Shown one piece after another: positions 6,402-15,292 of a DNA stretch of 17,173 nucleotides. The translations under genes were made by a program, and so were the position numbers. The stretch lies in assembly GCA_017989935.1 (NCBI GenBank), contig JAGNOY010000015.1, positions 1 to 17,173 of the forward strand, written 5' to 3'. Under the pieces are notes generated by a model. That model worked only from the letters and a program-made list of their open reading frames with translations, ran no database searches and was not told the DNA's origin. Every line of letters begins with the position of its first letter. Position 1 is the stretch's first letter. The stretch comes from Chitinophagaceae bacterium (GTDB taxonomy: Bacteria; Bacteroidota; Bacteroidia; Chitinophagales; Chitinophagaceae).

Positions 6402-9400
6402 ATGAAAAAATTCCTACTAGCATTTAGCCTTATCTTATGTGTATTAAGTGCGCAATCTCAAATTATTATCAATGAAGTTCAAGCCAATGCAGGAAATAAT
6501 GAAGGCAATGGCGGCGAATGGATAGAACTTAAAAATATTGGAGCAAGTACTCAAAACATGAGTTGTTGGAAAATTACCAATGGGGGAAGTTTTCAGGTAA
6601 GCATTCCTGCTGGACTTACTTTGGGCGCAGGAAAATATTTATTGATAGGTGACGCATCCAAAATGATGTGTGCCGCTTGCGATTTTTATGGGCTCAATTC
6701 AGTGTTTACTTTAAATACTGCTGGGTATGGTCCAGGTTCAGGGGCTTATGCGAATACAGTTTTTTTGAACGTTGATTTATCTGTTAATGGGGGTTGTGGA
6801 TGCATGAGTGGAACTGGGGCTTTGAATAACGGAACAGGTTTAGGAGATCGAATAGTTGTGACGAATGATGTAGGTGCTATTCAAGATGCCATGATGTATA
6901 GTGGGGGTGATTATTACGGTTCTGCTGCATTAAATGTAAATTTTAATAGTACGGCTTCTTGTCCACCACTTCCTGCTATTAGCATTCCTGCAACAACAGA
7001 TGCTATTTTTATTGGAAGAACAATTTGTAACGACTTATTTGGTTGCAATTCCTCTTATGGTCGTTTACCTGATGGAAATAATGGCAGCAACGTAACTTGG
7101 ACCCAAACAGGAAACCTGAATTGCGCTGTTTGCCCGCTTCCTTGTCCAATTGGAGCCGCTAATACAGCAAGTGAAGACAATCCAAGTCCAGGATTATCAA
7201 ATTCCACTAACGCATGGACTGCGACTTTAAATACAAATCCAGTAACTTCTACAGTGACTAATTTAACCGTTTGTGGGGCTACGCCCTTAACTTTCGAATA
7301 TAAGGTGAACAATTATATTCATACTGCTTTAACGGCGTTGCAAGGTTCAGGTAATTATGGTTCTTATTCAAAAACCAATACTGCCACTCCTGTTAATTTC
7401 ACAACGGCTAATTTTAATTCTTCAAATGGAGTTACTACTTTAGCTTCTACAGTAACGCCCGGTGCTGGAACCACCACCTATGAATTTGTTTGGGGCGATG
7501 CAAATTCTACCTGCACGACTTGCCCAGGTACAAATTCTACTGTAATTCCAAATGATAATTCTTCTACAGAAAAAGAATGCTATGTGTATCATAAAGTGAT
7601 TGTGGTTCGTGAAGATGTATTAGGAGGCACACCTACTGCCACTTGTTCTTTACCAGGCTCTGTATTAGTGAATGGAGCTACAGGAACTAATATTCAATAT
7701 ACTTTACAAAAACAAACTGGCCCTTCACCTGGCAGCAGTTTTGTTACAATTTCTGGCCCTCAAAGTAGCAATGCCTTTGCAGGAATTATCGATGATGATG
7801 CTGACCCGAATTATCCTAATTATCAAATTTTAGTTTCCTCAGCGAATACAGTTTGTGCTAATCCTAGTGCCATAGTTGTTGCTGTGCCTAATGCCTGTTT
7901 AGGAAATCCAGTTTGTCCAACATATGCCACGACAGGCATTGGCATTCCTACCTATACCCCAGCTTCTGCTTCAACAGTTTGTGCTGGCTCAACCATACAA
8001 TTTAATGTAGATATTAATGGAGTTTGTAATAATGGGCAAGTTGAAGTGAAATATGATTATAATCCTGCTTTTGATCCTTATACGCAAGGCACCACTTTAG
8101 GAATCACTGGCACGGTGGTAGGGGCAACGCCACCGAGCATCACAACCAACGGAAAAGTATTTATCAATGAATTTGTTCCAAGACCTTTTAATAATGTTTC
8201 ATGTACGGTAAATCCGAATGGCTCTAGTCCAAACAGTGGAGAATGGGTTGAATTAAAAAATGCTGGACCTGGAAGTGCCGACATTAGCGGTTGGAGCATT
8301 AGTGATGGCGATTGGACTGCAACTATTCCTGGTGGAACTATCATAGCCGCAGGTGGTTATTATTTGATCGGCGGAGGAGGTACTTTTTGTACTTCAGGCG
8401 TGTTGCCTGACTTAAATATAGAAACATGTAATTGCGCTACTGTAGATCCAACTCCAGCTGATATCATGAACTTAACTGATGGAAACGAACAAGTTGCCCT
8501 CTTCGATTGCTCTGGTGCTTTCATTAATGGGGTTTATTGGGGTGCTAGTCAATTACCAGACCTAACAGTAAATAATACTATGGCTGCAGGTTGCGGAAAT
8601 TATATTACGGCCAAAGTCGTTACAATGCCAGCTTTAGCTTCATTTAGTAATACTGGTGGTGGATTAAGTCCGAATGTAGGCAGAAGCCGTACAAATACAA
8701 ATACTTGGACAACTACAAATAATACCACTACTTTACCTACTCCCAAAGCAGCCAATACTGGCGGAGATTGGACTCCAGATGGCACTATCGCATTCGGCAG
8801 TTCTTGTCCAGCACCTGCTGTCAGTGCTTCAATCACTGTTACGCTACCAGATACATGTTCTCAAACTGGACCTACAAATATTACACTCAAAGCTATTTAC
8901 AGACCAGACCCTGTTGCACCTTGTACCGCTGCAGATGTTACAGCAACTGCAACCTATACCATACCTTCATGTGAATTGTTGACATTAAGTGGTGATGGAA
9001 ATTATTGCGAACCAGCAACTGCACCTGTGAGCATATCAAGCTCATCACCTTTGAGCACAACCTTTGATGTTCAATTATCAAATGGTACTAACACAACTAC
9101 GCTAACAGGCATTACAGGTGCAGGTCCTTTTAGTACGAGCGTGTCAAATAGCGGCACTTGGGTTATCAGTGATGTTATTGCTCCATTAGGTACCTGCCCG
9201 CCTAAAGGTGTTGGCAGTGCATTAATTGCTATAGATCCGGTGCCGGTTGTAACAGCTTCTCCAGCCACAGTGAATGCCTGTTTTCTATATAATTTTGATT
9301 TGAATTCCATTATTCCTCAAATTACTACTACACCAGGAACCAATGCTTTTGAATGGTATGATGTTCCGAGTGGAGGAAGTCCGATTCCAAGTAATTTAAG

Positions 9401-10316
9401 TCCTTTGAGTACAACTACTTATTATGCATCTCCTACTAGTGGTTTTCCTTCATATTGCGAAGGCTCAACCAGAACACCCATCGTGTTGAATGTTGAACCA
9501 TTACCAGATGTCCCTACCGTAAGCTGCAATGGCGCAACGGCGACCTTTACACCGCCTTCACCTAATTGTTTACCTTCATTATGTCCTGGACTAGAATATT
9601 CTGCCAATGGCTTGAATTGGAGCAATGCCACTACCTACTCATCGAGTGATCCAGGTTGGGCAGGGTGGGGTTCGCCTTCAAATAGTTTGGTTTATATAAG
9701 AAATACAGCAAATCCTGCATGTTATAATTATATCTTTTTTGTCAACCCTTGCTCTGCACCGTTGCCTGCCACTTTATTGGCTTTTGAAGGAAGATTAACT
9801 GCTGCAAAAGATATATTATTACAATGGTTTACTACTCAAGAATACAATGTGAATCGCTATGAGGTTGAGCGAAGTAATAATAATGTGGCATTTCTTCGTA
9901 TAGGAGAAAAGCAAGCCATTGGAAATGCTCAGCAAAGCAATACTTATAATTTCACTGATCGTACACCCTACAGTGGGCCTAATTATTACAGATTAAAGAT
10001 TATAGATGAAGACGGCAAGTATACATATTCAAATGTTGTGATGGTGATGAACGAATATGCACAAAATCAGCTTACGGCTATTTATCCAAACCCAGTCAAT
10101 GAAAAATTAAATTGCACCTTAAATATTGCAAAAACCCAACAAGCTACCTTGCAAATTCTTGATGTGTTAGGACATGTCATTTATTCAACAAAAAAGATAT
10201 ACGAAAAAGGTACGATTTCTGAAACCATTGATATGAGTAGTATGGCAAAAGGAAGTTATGTACTTCGACTAACCTTGAACCAAGAAGTATTCAATAAAAA
10301 ATTCAGCAAAGAATAA
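6402..10316 (+). CDS. Large secreted protein with two lamin-tail domains and a type IX sorting tail
   Basis: The frame is open from 6309, but the signal peptide MKKFLLAFSLILCVLSAQSQ begins at ATG 6402, so I start there (1304 residues). A lamin-tail domain lies at about 21-150 (IIINEVQANAG, GGEWIELKNIG, AGKYLLIGD) and a second at about 584-720 (VFINEFVPRP, SGEWVELKNAG, GGYYLIGGGG). Between and after them are Thr/Ser/Pro/Gly-rich, cysteine-containing beta-type segments resembling Ig-like cell-surface repeats. From about 1119 the protein shows PLPATLLAFEGRL and a fibronectin-like stretch, and the end (about 1224-1304) is a type A T9SS C-terminal domain: AIYPNPVNEKL, QILDVLGHVIYS, MAKGSYVLRL, FNKKFSKE. 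It is therefore expected to cross the outer membrane by the type IX system and become surface-attached or released. No catalytic domain is visible; adhesion or matrix binding is a guess. The leader from 6245 to 6401 holds no clear gene. Confidence 0.9.
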   Translation: MKKFLLAFSLILCVLSAQSQIIINEVQANAGNNEGNGGEWIELKNIGASTQNMSCWKITNGGSFQVSIPAGLTLGAGKYLLIGDASKMMCAACDFYGLNSVFTLNTAGYGPGSGAYANTVFLNVDLSVNGGCGCMSGTGALNNGTGLGDRIVVTNDVGAIQDAMMYSGGDYYGSAALNVNFNSTASCPPLPAISIPATTDAIFIGRTICNDLFGCNSSYGRLPDGNNGSNVTWTQTGNLNCAVCPLPCPIGAANTASEDNPSPGLSNSTNAWTATLNTNPVTSTVTNLTVCGATPLTFEYKVNNYIHTALTALQGSGNYGSYSKTNTATPVNFTTANFNSSNGVTTLASTVTPGAGTTTYEFVWGDANSTCTTCPGTNSTVIPNDNSSTEKECYVYHKVIVVREDVLGGTPTATCSLPGSVLVNGATGTNIQYTLQKQTGPSPGSSFVTISGPQSSNAFAGIIDDDADPNYPNYQILVSSANTVCANPSAIVVAVPNACLGNPVCPTYATTGIGIPTYTPASASTVCAGSTIQFNVDINGVCNNGQVEVKYDYNPAFDPYTQGTTLGITGTVVGATPPSITTNGKVFINEFVPRPFNNVSCTVNPNGSSPNSGEWVELKNAGPGSADISGWSISDGDWTATIPGGTIIAAGGYYLIGGGGTFCTSGVLPDLNIETCNCATVDPTPADIMNLTDGNEQVALFDCSGAFINGVYWGASQLPDLTVNNTMAAGCGNYITAKVVTMPALASFSNTGGGLSPNVGRSRTNTNTWTTTNNTTTLPTPKAANTGGDWTPDGTIAFGSSCPAPAVSASITVTLPDTCSQTGPTNITLKAIYRPDPVAPCTAADVTATATYTIPSCELLTLSGDGNYCEPATAPVSISSSSPLSTTFDVQLSNGTNTTTLTGITGAGPFSTSVSNSGTWVISDVIAPLGTCPPKGVGSALIAIDPVPVVTASPATVNACFLYNFDLNSIIPQITTTPGTNAFEWYDVPSGGSPIPSNLSPLSTTTYYASPTSGFPSYCEGSTRTPIVLNVEPLPDVPTVSCNGATATFTPPSPNCLPSLCPGLEYSANGLNWSNATTYSSSDPGWAGWGSPSNSLVYIRNTANPACYNYIFFVNPCSAPLPATLLAFEGRLTAAKDILLQWFTTQEYNVNRYEVERSNNNVAFLRIGEKQAIGNAQQSNTYNFTDRTPYSGPNYYRLKIIDEDGKYTYSNVVMVMNEYAQNQLTAIYPNPVNEKLNCTLNIAKTQQATLQILDVLGHVIYSTKKIYEKGTISETIDMSSMAKGSYVLRLTLNQEVFNKKFSKE

Positions 10317-10358
10317 CCAAGTGTTGATTTTTTATGTGCGTTATAAACTCTTCAATCC

Positions 10359-11492
10359 ATGATAAGTATCTGGGAGAAAAATAGTTTTATTTATTATGAT
10401 CACCTGATTATTGGGAGCGGTATTGTTGGATTATCTGCAGCCTACTTTCTTCAAAAAAAATATCCTCAGCAAAAGATCCTTATTTTAGAAAGAGGGTTGA
10501 TTCCTAGTGGAGCCTCAACAAAAAATGCTGGTTTTGCCTGTATGGGCTCGGTAACAGAACTCCTTGATGATTTGCAAAGTATGTCTGAAGAGGAAGTTGT
10601 GGCATTATTTCTTTTGCGAAAAAAAGGATTAGCAACACTTACTTCAATATTAGGTAAAGAGTCTATGGAATATTCAGCAGATGGCAGTTACGAATTAATA
10701 CACAAGCATGATATAGAAGTCACTACGCAAATTGACAAGCTAAATAAGCTGCTTCGAAAAGAATTAGGTGGTGATGCCTTTTCCATGGCTAACGAAAAAA
10801 TTGATTCTTTTGCATTCAATCCAACGGAGGTAGAAGCATTGATTGAAAATAAGTTTGAGGGACAAATAGATACTGGGAAGATGATGAGCGCCTTAATACG
10901 CCTAGTACAATCAGTGGGGGTAGAAATAAAAACAGGTTGCGAAGTCAATGCGTTTTATGAAACATCCACTCATGTGGAAGTTGTTTGCAATCAACTCTCA
11001 GACTTGCCTATCTCTTTTTTTGGAAAAACACTCAGCATTTGTACCAATGCCTTCACCAAAAGCTTATTACCTGAATTGGATATTAAACCTGGAAGAGGCC
11101 AAGTATTGATTACCAAACCTATTCAAGGATTGAAGTTTAAAGGTATTTTTCACATGGACAAAGGTTATTTCTATTTTAGAGAATACCATAATCGTGTATT
11201 ATTTGGAGGAGGAAGAAATCTTGATTTTAATACTGAAACTACAACCGAATTTGCCTTGAACAAGCAAATTCAAGACGAACTTATTCATAGATTACAACAT
11301 ACAATCTTACCTAATCATTCTTTTGAGGTAGATATGCAATGGGCTGGAATCATGGCCTTTGGATCAGATAAGCAGCCCATATTGAAACCCTATTCTTCTC
11401 GAATTTTTATAGGCGTTAGGATGGGTGGTATGGGTGTAGCCATAGGCAGCGAAATAGGTTTTGCTTTGAGTGAAATGATTGTGCAACACTAG
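10359..11492 (+). CDS. FAD-dependent oxidoreductase, DAO (D-amino-acid/glycine oxidase-like) family
   Basis: The 377-residue soluble protein has a dinucleotide-binding Rossmann motif at residues 16-30 (LIIGSGIVGLSAAYF), the adenine-ribose-binding acidic residue in LILERG near 46, and the DAO-family segment GASTKNAGFACMGS just after. The C-terminal part carries GGGRNLDF near 285 and the closing FAD-contact motif RMGGMGVAIGSEIG near 350-363. Enzymes of this family oxidise amines or amino acids and pass electrons to oxygen or a quinone; the substrate cannot be read from the sequence. The length is normal and no membrane segment is seen. It starts 42 bp after the lamin-tail gene on the same strand with no terminator between, so co-transcription is possible, although the functions look unrelated. 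Confidence 0.85.
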   Translation: MISIWEKNSFIYYDHLIIGSGIVGLSAAYFLQKKYPQQKILILERGLIPSGASTKNAGFACMGSVTELLDDLQSMSEEEVVALFLLRKKGLATLTSILGKESMEYSADGSYELIHKHDIEVTTQIDKLNKLLRKELGGDAFSMANEKIDSFAFNPTEVEALIENKFEGQIDTGKMMSALIRLVQSVGVEIKTGCEVNAFYETSTHVEVVCNQLSDLPISFFGKTLSICTNAFTKSLLPELDIKPGRGQVLITKPIQGLKFKGIFHMDKGYFYFREYHNRVLFGGGRNLDFNTETTTEFALNKQIQDELIHRLQHTILPNHSFEVDMQWAGIMAFGSDKQPILKPYSSRIFIGVRMGGMGVAIGSEIGFALSEMIVQH

Positions 11493-11531
11493 TGTAGACA
11501 TATGCATGAAGGCTGCTCTTTAGAATTTCTT

Positions 11532-11863
11532 ATGATTATCCGTAAAGATACCCTAATGTTTTTCCACTTTTGCCCCCGATGCTGCGATCGGGGCAGGCTA
11601 TGACGTCCCGTCACTGGTGACGGGAGCATAAAAATATTTTCATCTACGCCACTTTTATCCAAACTCGCACATCAAGATACTCGCCATATAGCATCATTTG
11701 CTTGTGCTCAAACAGTGGATAAAAGTTCGGCTTCGATTTCAATATTTTTAGCTGCCTCGAATCTTAGGCCGTCTTTTCTAAGGAGATTTTTTGTAATATA
11801 TTGGTATGAGATAGATGACAACTGAGTTTATTAGTTTTGTAAGGTAGCTTAACGGATAATCAT
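11532..11863 (-). mobile_element. Fold-back MITE-like element, copy 2 (inverted relative to copies 1 and 3)
   Basis: This 332-bp copy has the best-preserved ends: ATGATTATCCGTAAAGATACC read inward from 11532, and ATGATTATCCGTTAAGCTACC read inward from 11863, 21 of 24 positions matching when extended to 24. GAATTTC occurs just outside both ends (11523-11529 and 11865-11871), a candidate 7-bp target duplication. The internal ACTTTTATCC / GGATAAAAGT pair is retained. Compared with copy 1, the segment after GATGAAAATATTTTTATG is replaced by a hairpin (11606-11625), and a CCCCGAT hairpin (11574-11593) is added. No transposase is encoded. Confidence 0.8.
11574..11625. repeat. Two GC-rich hairpins nested in element copy 2
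   Basis: CCCCGAT (11574-11580) pairs with ATCGGGG (11587-11593) around GCTGCG. TCCCGTCAC (11606-11614) pairs with GTGACGGGA (11617-11625) around TG. The first is also present in copy 3 (15581-15600) with one G-T pair; both are missing from copy 1. They are far more GC-rich than the surrounding element and look like independent REP-type insertions. Confidence 0.75.
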
Positions 11864-11950
11864 TGAATTTCCTACAGAAGAGTTTTACATTCAAGATTTC
11901 TATGAAGTAAGACATCTATTTGATCAACCCACTAAAATATGGAAACGGAA

Positions 11951-12060
11951 TTGTGTGAGGGATGGCAACGAAAAGCCCATCTCGTTCTTCAAAACGAGAT
12001 GGCTTGCAGTGTACAGCCCGACCTGAAGGCTGAGGAACGAAGGCCGAAAGGGCACACCCA
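11951..12060 (-). repeat. REP-like palindromic unit, copy R2
   Basis: The core is a 10-bp stem, CCATCTCGTT (11977-11986) with AACGAGATGG (11993-12002), extended by AAGC/CTT with one bulged C. Read on the minus strand it runs from a GC-rich block (CCTTTCGGCCTTCGTTCCTC, CGGGCTGTACACTGCAAGCC) through the stem to GGGCTTTTCGTTGCCATCCC. The same order is seen in R3 (15163-15257) and, in part, in R1 (1-60). The block has much higher GC than its surroundings. No protein or RNA gene is recognised. Confidence 0.7.
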
Positions 12061-12062
12061 AA

Positions 12063-12089
12063 TTTTTCATTCAAATGAATTCTGAAAAA
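12063..12089. repeat. Short inverted repeat upstream of the yfhO-family gene
   Basis: TTTTTCA (12063-12069) and TGAAAAA (12083-12089) are exact complements around 13 bases that contain an inner TTC/GAA pair. It sits 66 bases before the start codon at 12155. It could be an operator or a terminator-like hairpin; nothing more can be said. Confidence 0.35.
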
Positions 12090-12154
12090 ATGCTTGCTTG
12101 GCGGATTGAAACCCTTATTTTTATGGCTTCAAAATCAAAAGCTTTACTATAGTT

Positions 12155-14689
12155 ATGAACGAGCATTTTAAAAAAGGGCTGATGCAAAATAGCCTAATCG
12201 TAGCCATTTGCATTGTATTGAGTATTGTAGTGGCCTTGCCTACTTTTCAAGGAAATCGTTTAGTTGCGGGTGATACGGTGCATTGGATGGCCATGAGTCA
12301 GGAAGCGAAAAGCTTTTACGAGAAAACGGGCGAAGTGCCTTTGTGGAGTAATTCCATGTTTGGCGGTATGCCTACCTATACCCATTATATGGGCGATAGT
12401 CCGAACTTTATTTACAAACTTCAGGATATTGTTTCGGGTGCTTTGTCTACCCCAGGCTATTTCTTTTTCTTTTCATTAATTTGCTTTTTTGTATTGATGT
12501 GTAGTTGGAAAGTCAATCGTTGGATAGGCCTGATAGCCGCTATCGCCTATACATTTGCTGCTTATAATTTTCAAATTATTTCGGCGGGTCATAATACCAA
12601 AATGGCAAGTATTGCTTATATGCCTTTAGCTTTAGCGGGTGCACATTGGGCTTATCAAAAAAAATATATTTATGGCATTACTGCATTCTTACTTGGGCTT
12701 TCGTTGATGATCATGAATGGGATGTACCAAATTGATTATTATTTGTTGATCATCTTAATCGGTTTTGCGATTGGTTACTTTATTCAGGCCTTGCAAGAAA
12801 AACAACTTAAATCGTTTTTCGTCGCCTCAGGTTTTCTAGCTCTTTTTGGTATCATGTCCTTATTACCCAATCTTACAGGCTTGATGCTCAATAAAGAATA
12901 TGTGAAATATACCATGAGAGGTGGTAATAGCGAAATTACTTTAGATAAAAAGGAAAAAAAGAACTCAGGTGGATTAGACAAAGATTATGCATTTCAATGG
13001 AGTCAAGGTATTGGCGAAACATTTACTTTATTAGTGCCTAACTTATATGGTGGTGGCGGATTTGTAGACGCTGGCTCAAGTTCAAAGACATATGAAACCC
13101 TCATGGATTTGGGAGCTGGTGAACAAAATGCCGAAAATTATAGTCAACATTTATCTACTTATTGGGGGGCTCAACCTTTTGTTGCTGGTCCGGTTTATTT
13201 TGGCGCCTTGGTGATCTTTCTCATGATATTAGGGTTATTGGTGATTCGAAATAACTTAAAATGGGTACTTGTAGCTCTTTCAGTTTTAGGTATCATGATG
13301 TCTTGGGGCAGGCATTTTTCTGCACTCAATTATTTCTTGTTCGATCATCTGCCTTTCTTCAACAATTTCCGAACGCCTAGTATGATCATGGTGATTCCAG
13401 GTTTGATGTTTTGCATATTAGCTTTCTGGGCCTTGCAAGAATTTTTATTTGGCAAATTCGACATGAACCAACAACTCGATTATGTAAAAAAAGCCTTTTT
13501 GATTACAGGCGGACTGTGCTTGATCCTCACCTTTGGCAGTAAAATGTTTTTAAGTTTCAAAGGAGATAATGATGATAAAGTAAAAGCAAGAATCGGTCAA
13601 CAATTTGGCGGAGATCAACAAGCGGTGGTTAAAATGTATGACGCCCTTGTAAGTGATCGAGGTTCGGTAGCGATGAAGGACGGATTGAGATCGTTTTTGT
13701 TTATTGTATTAGGCGCAGGTGTATTATGGTTTTTTGCTAAAAGAAAATTAAGTATAAACATCTCGCTTGCCGTGATTGGTCTTTTGGTGGCTGGTGATTT
13801 AATTAGTATAGGCACACGGTATTTGAATAGTGATAATTATATCAGCGAAGATGAATTTGATGCACAATTTGCCGCTCGTTCGGTTGATTTGCAAGTGCAA
13901 AAAGATCCTGACCCCTATTACCGTGTATTTGATTTAACCCAAGATCCTTATAACGAAGCCATGCAAGCTTACCATAATAAATGTGTAGGAGGATACCATC
14001 CGGCCAAGTTAGAGACCTATCAAGATTTGATAGATTTTCAGTTGAGTAATGGAAAAATGAATTGGGAAGTATTGAATATGCTGAATACGAAATATGTATT
14101 TTTTAATGGAAGCGATAACAAACCTGCTGTGCAACCCAACCCGAAAGCTTGCGGCAATGCATGGTTTGTACCCAACATCAAAACTGTGCCTGATGCCAAT
14201 AGTGAAATGTTGGCCATGAATGCTGGCAACTTTGGAGACACCTTGTTGTCTGATACAGCTTTCAATGCAAAACTTACAGCCATTGTACAGCAAAAATATT
14301 GGAAGCAATCAGGTAAAACTTTTGTAGTGGATAGCACAAGTCAAATTTCTTTAGCACCTGATGGCTATAGTTTAAATCATTTGAATTTTGTATCCAACAA
14401 TGCACAAGATGGTTTTGCAGTATTTGCTGACATTTATTATCCAGCAGGTTGGAAGGCCTTTATCGATGGTAAAGAAACAGACATTGTGAAAACAAATTAC
14501 TTGCTTAGGGGCTTGTTTATTCCTGCAGGTAAACATTCTATTGAATTTAAGTTTCACCCAGATACTTACTTCAAATGGAAAAATGTGTCTCAAATTGCTT
14601 CAAGTATTTTATTGCTTTTAATTGCCTTAGGTATTGCCTTATCCTTTAAAGAAAGCATGAAAAAAAGTACAGAAGATGTCAGTGCTTAG
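12155..14689 (+). CDS. YfhO-family multi-pass membrane protein
   Basis: The 844-residue protein has a first membrane segment at about 13-33, roughly a dozen more to about residue 565, a soluble region of about 240 residues, and a final membrane segment at about 815-835. The loop after segment 1 carries GDTVHW and the conserved WSNSMFGGMPTY motif, acidic and aromatic residues typical of GT-C-like YfhO proteins. The soluble part ends in the family's usual FADIYYPAGWKAFIDGKE / NYLLRGLFIPAGKHSIEFKF block. YfhO proteins are thought to transfer sugars from a lipid carrier to cell-wall or surface glycopolymers outside the membrane; the substrate here is unknown. The length is normal. The last 14 bp overlap the GNAT gene, so the two are probably one transcript. 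A 662-bp intergenic region rich in repeats precedes it. Confidence 0.88.
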   Translation: MNEHFKKGLMQNSLIVAICIVLSIVVALPTFQGNRLVAGDTVHWMAMSQEAKSFYEKTGEVPLWSNSMFGGMPTYTHYMGDSPNFIYKLQDIVSGALSTPGYFFFFSLICFFVLMCSWKVNRWIGLIAAIAYTFAAYNFQIISAGHNTKMASIAYMPLALAGAHWAYQKKYIYGITAFLLGLSLMIMNGMYQIDYYLLIILIGFAIGYFIQALQEKQLKSFFVASGFLALFGIMSLLPNLTGLMLNKEYVKYTMRGGNSEITLDKKEKKNSGGLDKDYAFQWSQGIGETFTLLVPNLYGGGGFVDAGSSSKTYETLMDLGAGEQNAENYSQHLSTYWGAQPFVAGPVYFGALVIFLMILGLLVIRNNLKWVLVALSVLGIMMSWGRHFSALNYFLFDHLPFFNNFRTPSMIMVIPGLMFCILAFWALQEFLFGKFDMNQQLDYVKKAFLITGGLCLILTFGSKMFLSFKGDNDDKVKARIGQQFGGDQQAVVKMYDALVSDRGSVAMKDGLRSFLFIVLGAGVLWFFAKRKLSINISLAVIGLLVAGDLISIGTRYLNSDNYISEDEFDAQFAARSVDLQVQKDPDPYYRVFDLTQDPYNEAMQAYHNKCVGGYHPAKLETYQDLIDFQLSNGKMNWEVLNMLNTKYVFFNGSDNKPAVQPNPKACGNAWFVPNIKTVPDANSEMLAMNAGNFGDTLLSDTAFNAKLTAIVQQKYWKQSGKTFVVDSTSQISLAPDGYSLNHLNFVSNNAQDGFAVFADIYYPAGWKAFIDGKETDIVKTNYLLRGLFIPAGKHSIEFKFHPDTYFKWKNVSQIASSILLLLIALGIALSFKESMKKSTEDVSA

Positions 14690-15131
14690 TATAAAGGAAG
14701 CCAAGGAAGATCAAGTAGCCTTGATCATTCAATTTATACATGAATTAGCAGTGTATGAAAAAATGCAAGACGATGTGGTAATTACAGAAGCTTTACTGTA
14801 CGAACAATTGTTTGTCAAAAAAAGTGCTGCTTGTGTACTTGCATGGGAACATGATGTAGCTATAGGTTTTGCCTTATACTTTTATAACTTCTCTACCTTT
14901 CTTGGTCGCAATGGATTGTATCTTGAAGACTTATTTGTAAAACCAATCTATCGTGGCAAAGGTTATGGTAAAGCAATTTTACTTTATCTTAAAGAATTGG
15001 CTATTCAACAAGGTTGCGGACGTATGGAATGGAGTGTTTTAAATTGGAATACACCTGCCATCGAATTTTACGAAAATTTAGGTGCGCAGTCTATGAAAGA
15101 ATGGACAGTATATCGAATGAATTTGTTATAA
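14676..15131 (+). CDS. GNAT N-acetyltransferase, diamine/spermidine N1-acetyltransferase-like
   Basis: The 151-residue protein is a single complete GNAT domain. It opens with SIKEAKEDQVALIIQFIHEL and ELAVYEKMQDDVVIT, has LYLEDLFVKPIYRGKGYGKA at about 88-107 containing the acetyl-CoA pyrophosphate-binding RGKGYGK loop, and ends with VLNWNTPAIEFYENLGA. The combination ELA-YE, YLED-FV and W-N-PAI-FY is that of the SSAT (SAT1) branch, which acetylates polyamines or small diamines with acetyl-CoA in the cytoplasm; some bacterial members act on thialysine or other amines instead, so the substrate is not certain. The start ATG at 14676 lies inside the end of the yfhO-family gene in another frame, indicating translational coupling. 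No terminator is obvious after it; a REP-like unit begins about 30 bp downstream. Confidence 0.85.
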   Translation: MSVLSIKEAKEDQVALIIQFIHELAVYEKMQDDVVITEALLYEQLFVKKSAACVLAWEHDVAIGFALYFYNFSTFLGRNGLYLEDLFVKPIYRGKGYGKAILLYLKELAIQQGCGRMEWSVLNWNTPAIEFYENLGAQSMKEWTVYRMNLL

Positions 15132-15162
15132 ATTTTACTAATTTTTTGGGGCATAATCTTTG

Positions 15163-15257
15163 TCGTTCTTGTCGAGATGCGAGCCGGCTATTGCGCCAAG
15201 CCACGTCTCGTTTTGAGGAACGAGACATGGGCTTTCTGCGACTATCCGGTGCCGATG
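15163..15257 (+). repeat. REP-like palindromic unit, copy R3
   Basis: The core stem is GTCTCGTT (15205-15212) with AACGAGAC (15219-15226), flanked by AAGCC on the left (15198-15202) and GGGCTT on the right (15229-15234). Upstream TCGTTCTTG and CCGGCTATTGCGCCAAGCC align with the minus strand of R2, and downstream GGGCTTTC, ACTATC and GGTGCC align with R1. It lies directly after the GNAT gene and 36 bp before element copy 3. Confidence 0.7.
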
Positions 15258-15292
15258 AAAATTAATCGTTCTAACAATGATTTCTACAACAT

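Noticed and set aside
8768..8982. Two overlapping plus-strand frames of 67-68 codons in the middle of the lamin-tail gene
   Set aside because: They are out-of-frame shadows of a clearly coding gene, rich in Cys, His and Leu from shifted Thr/Ser codons.
11711..11722. DnaA-box-like words (AGTGGATAA and TTATCC) in the fold-back elements, hinting at a spread-out origin
   Set aside because: They differ from the consensus by at least one key base, occur in all copies as part of the element's own palindrome, and are kilobases away from dnaA.
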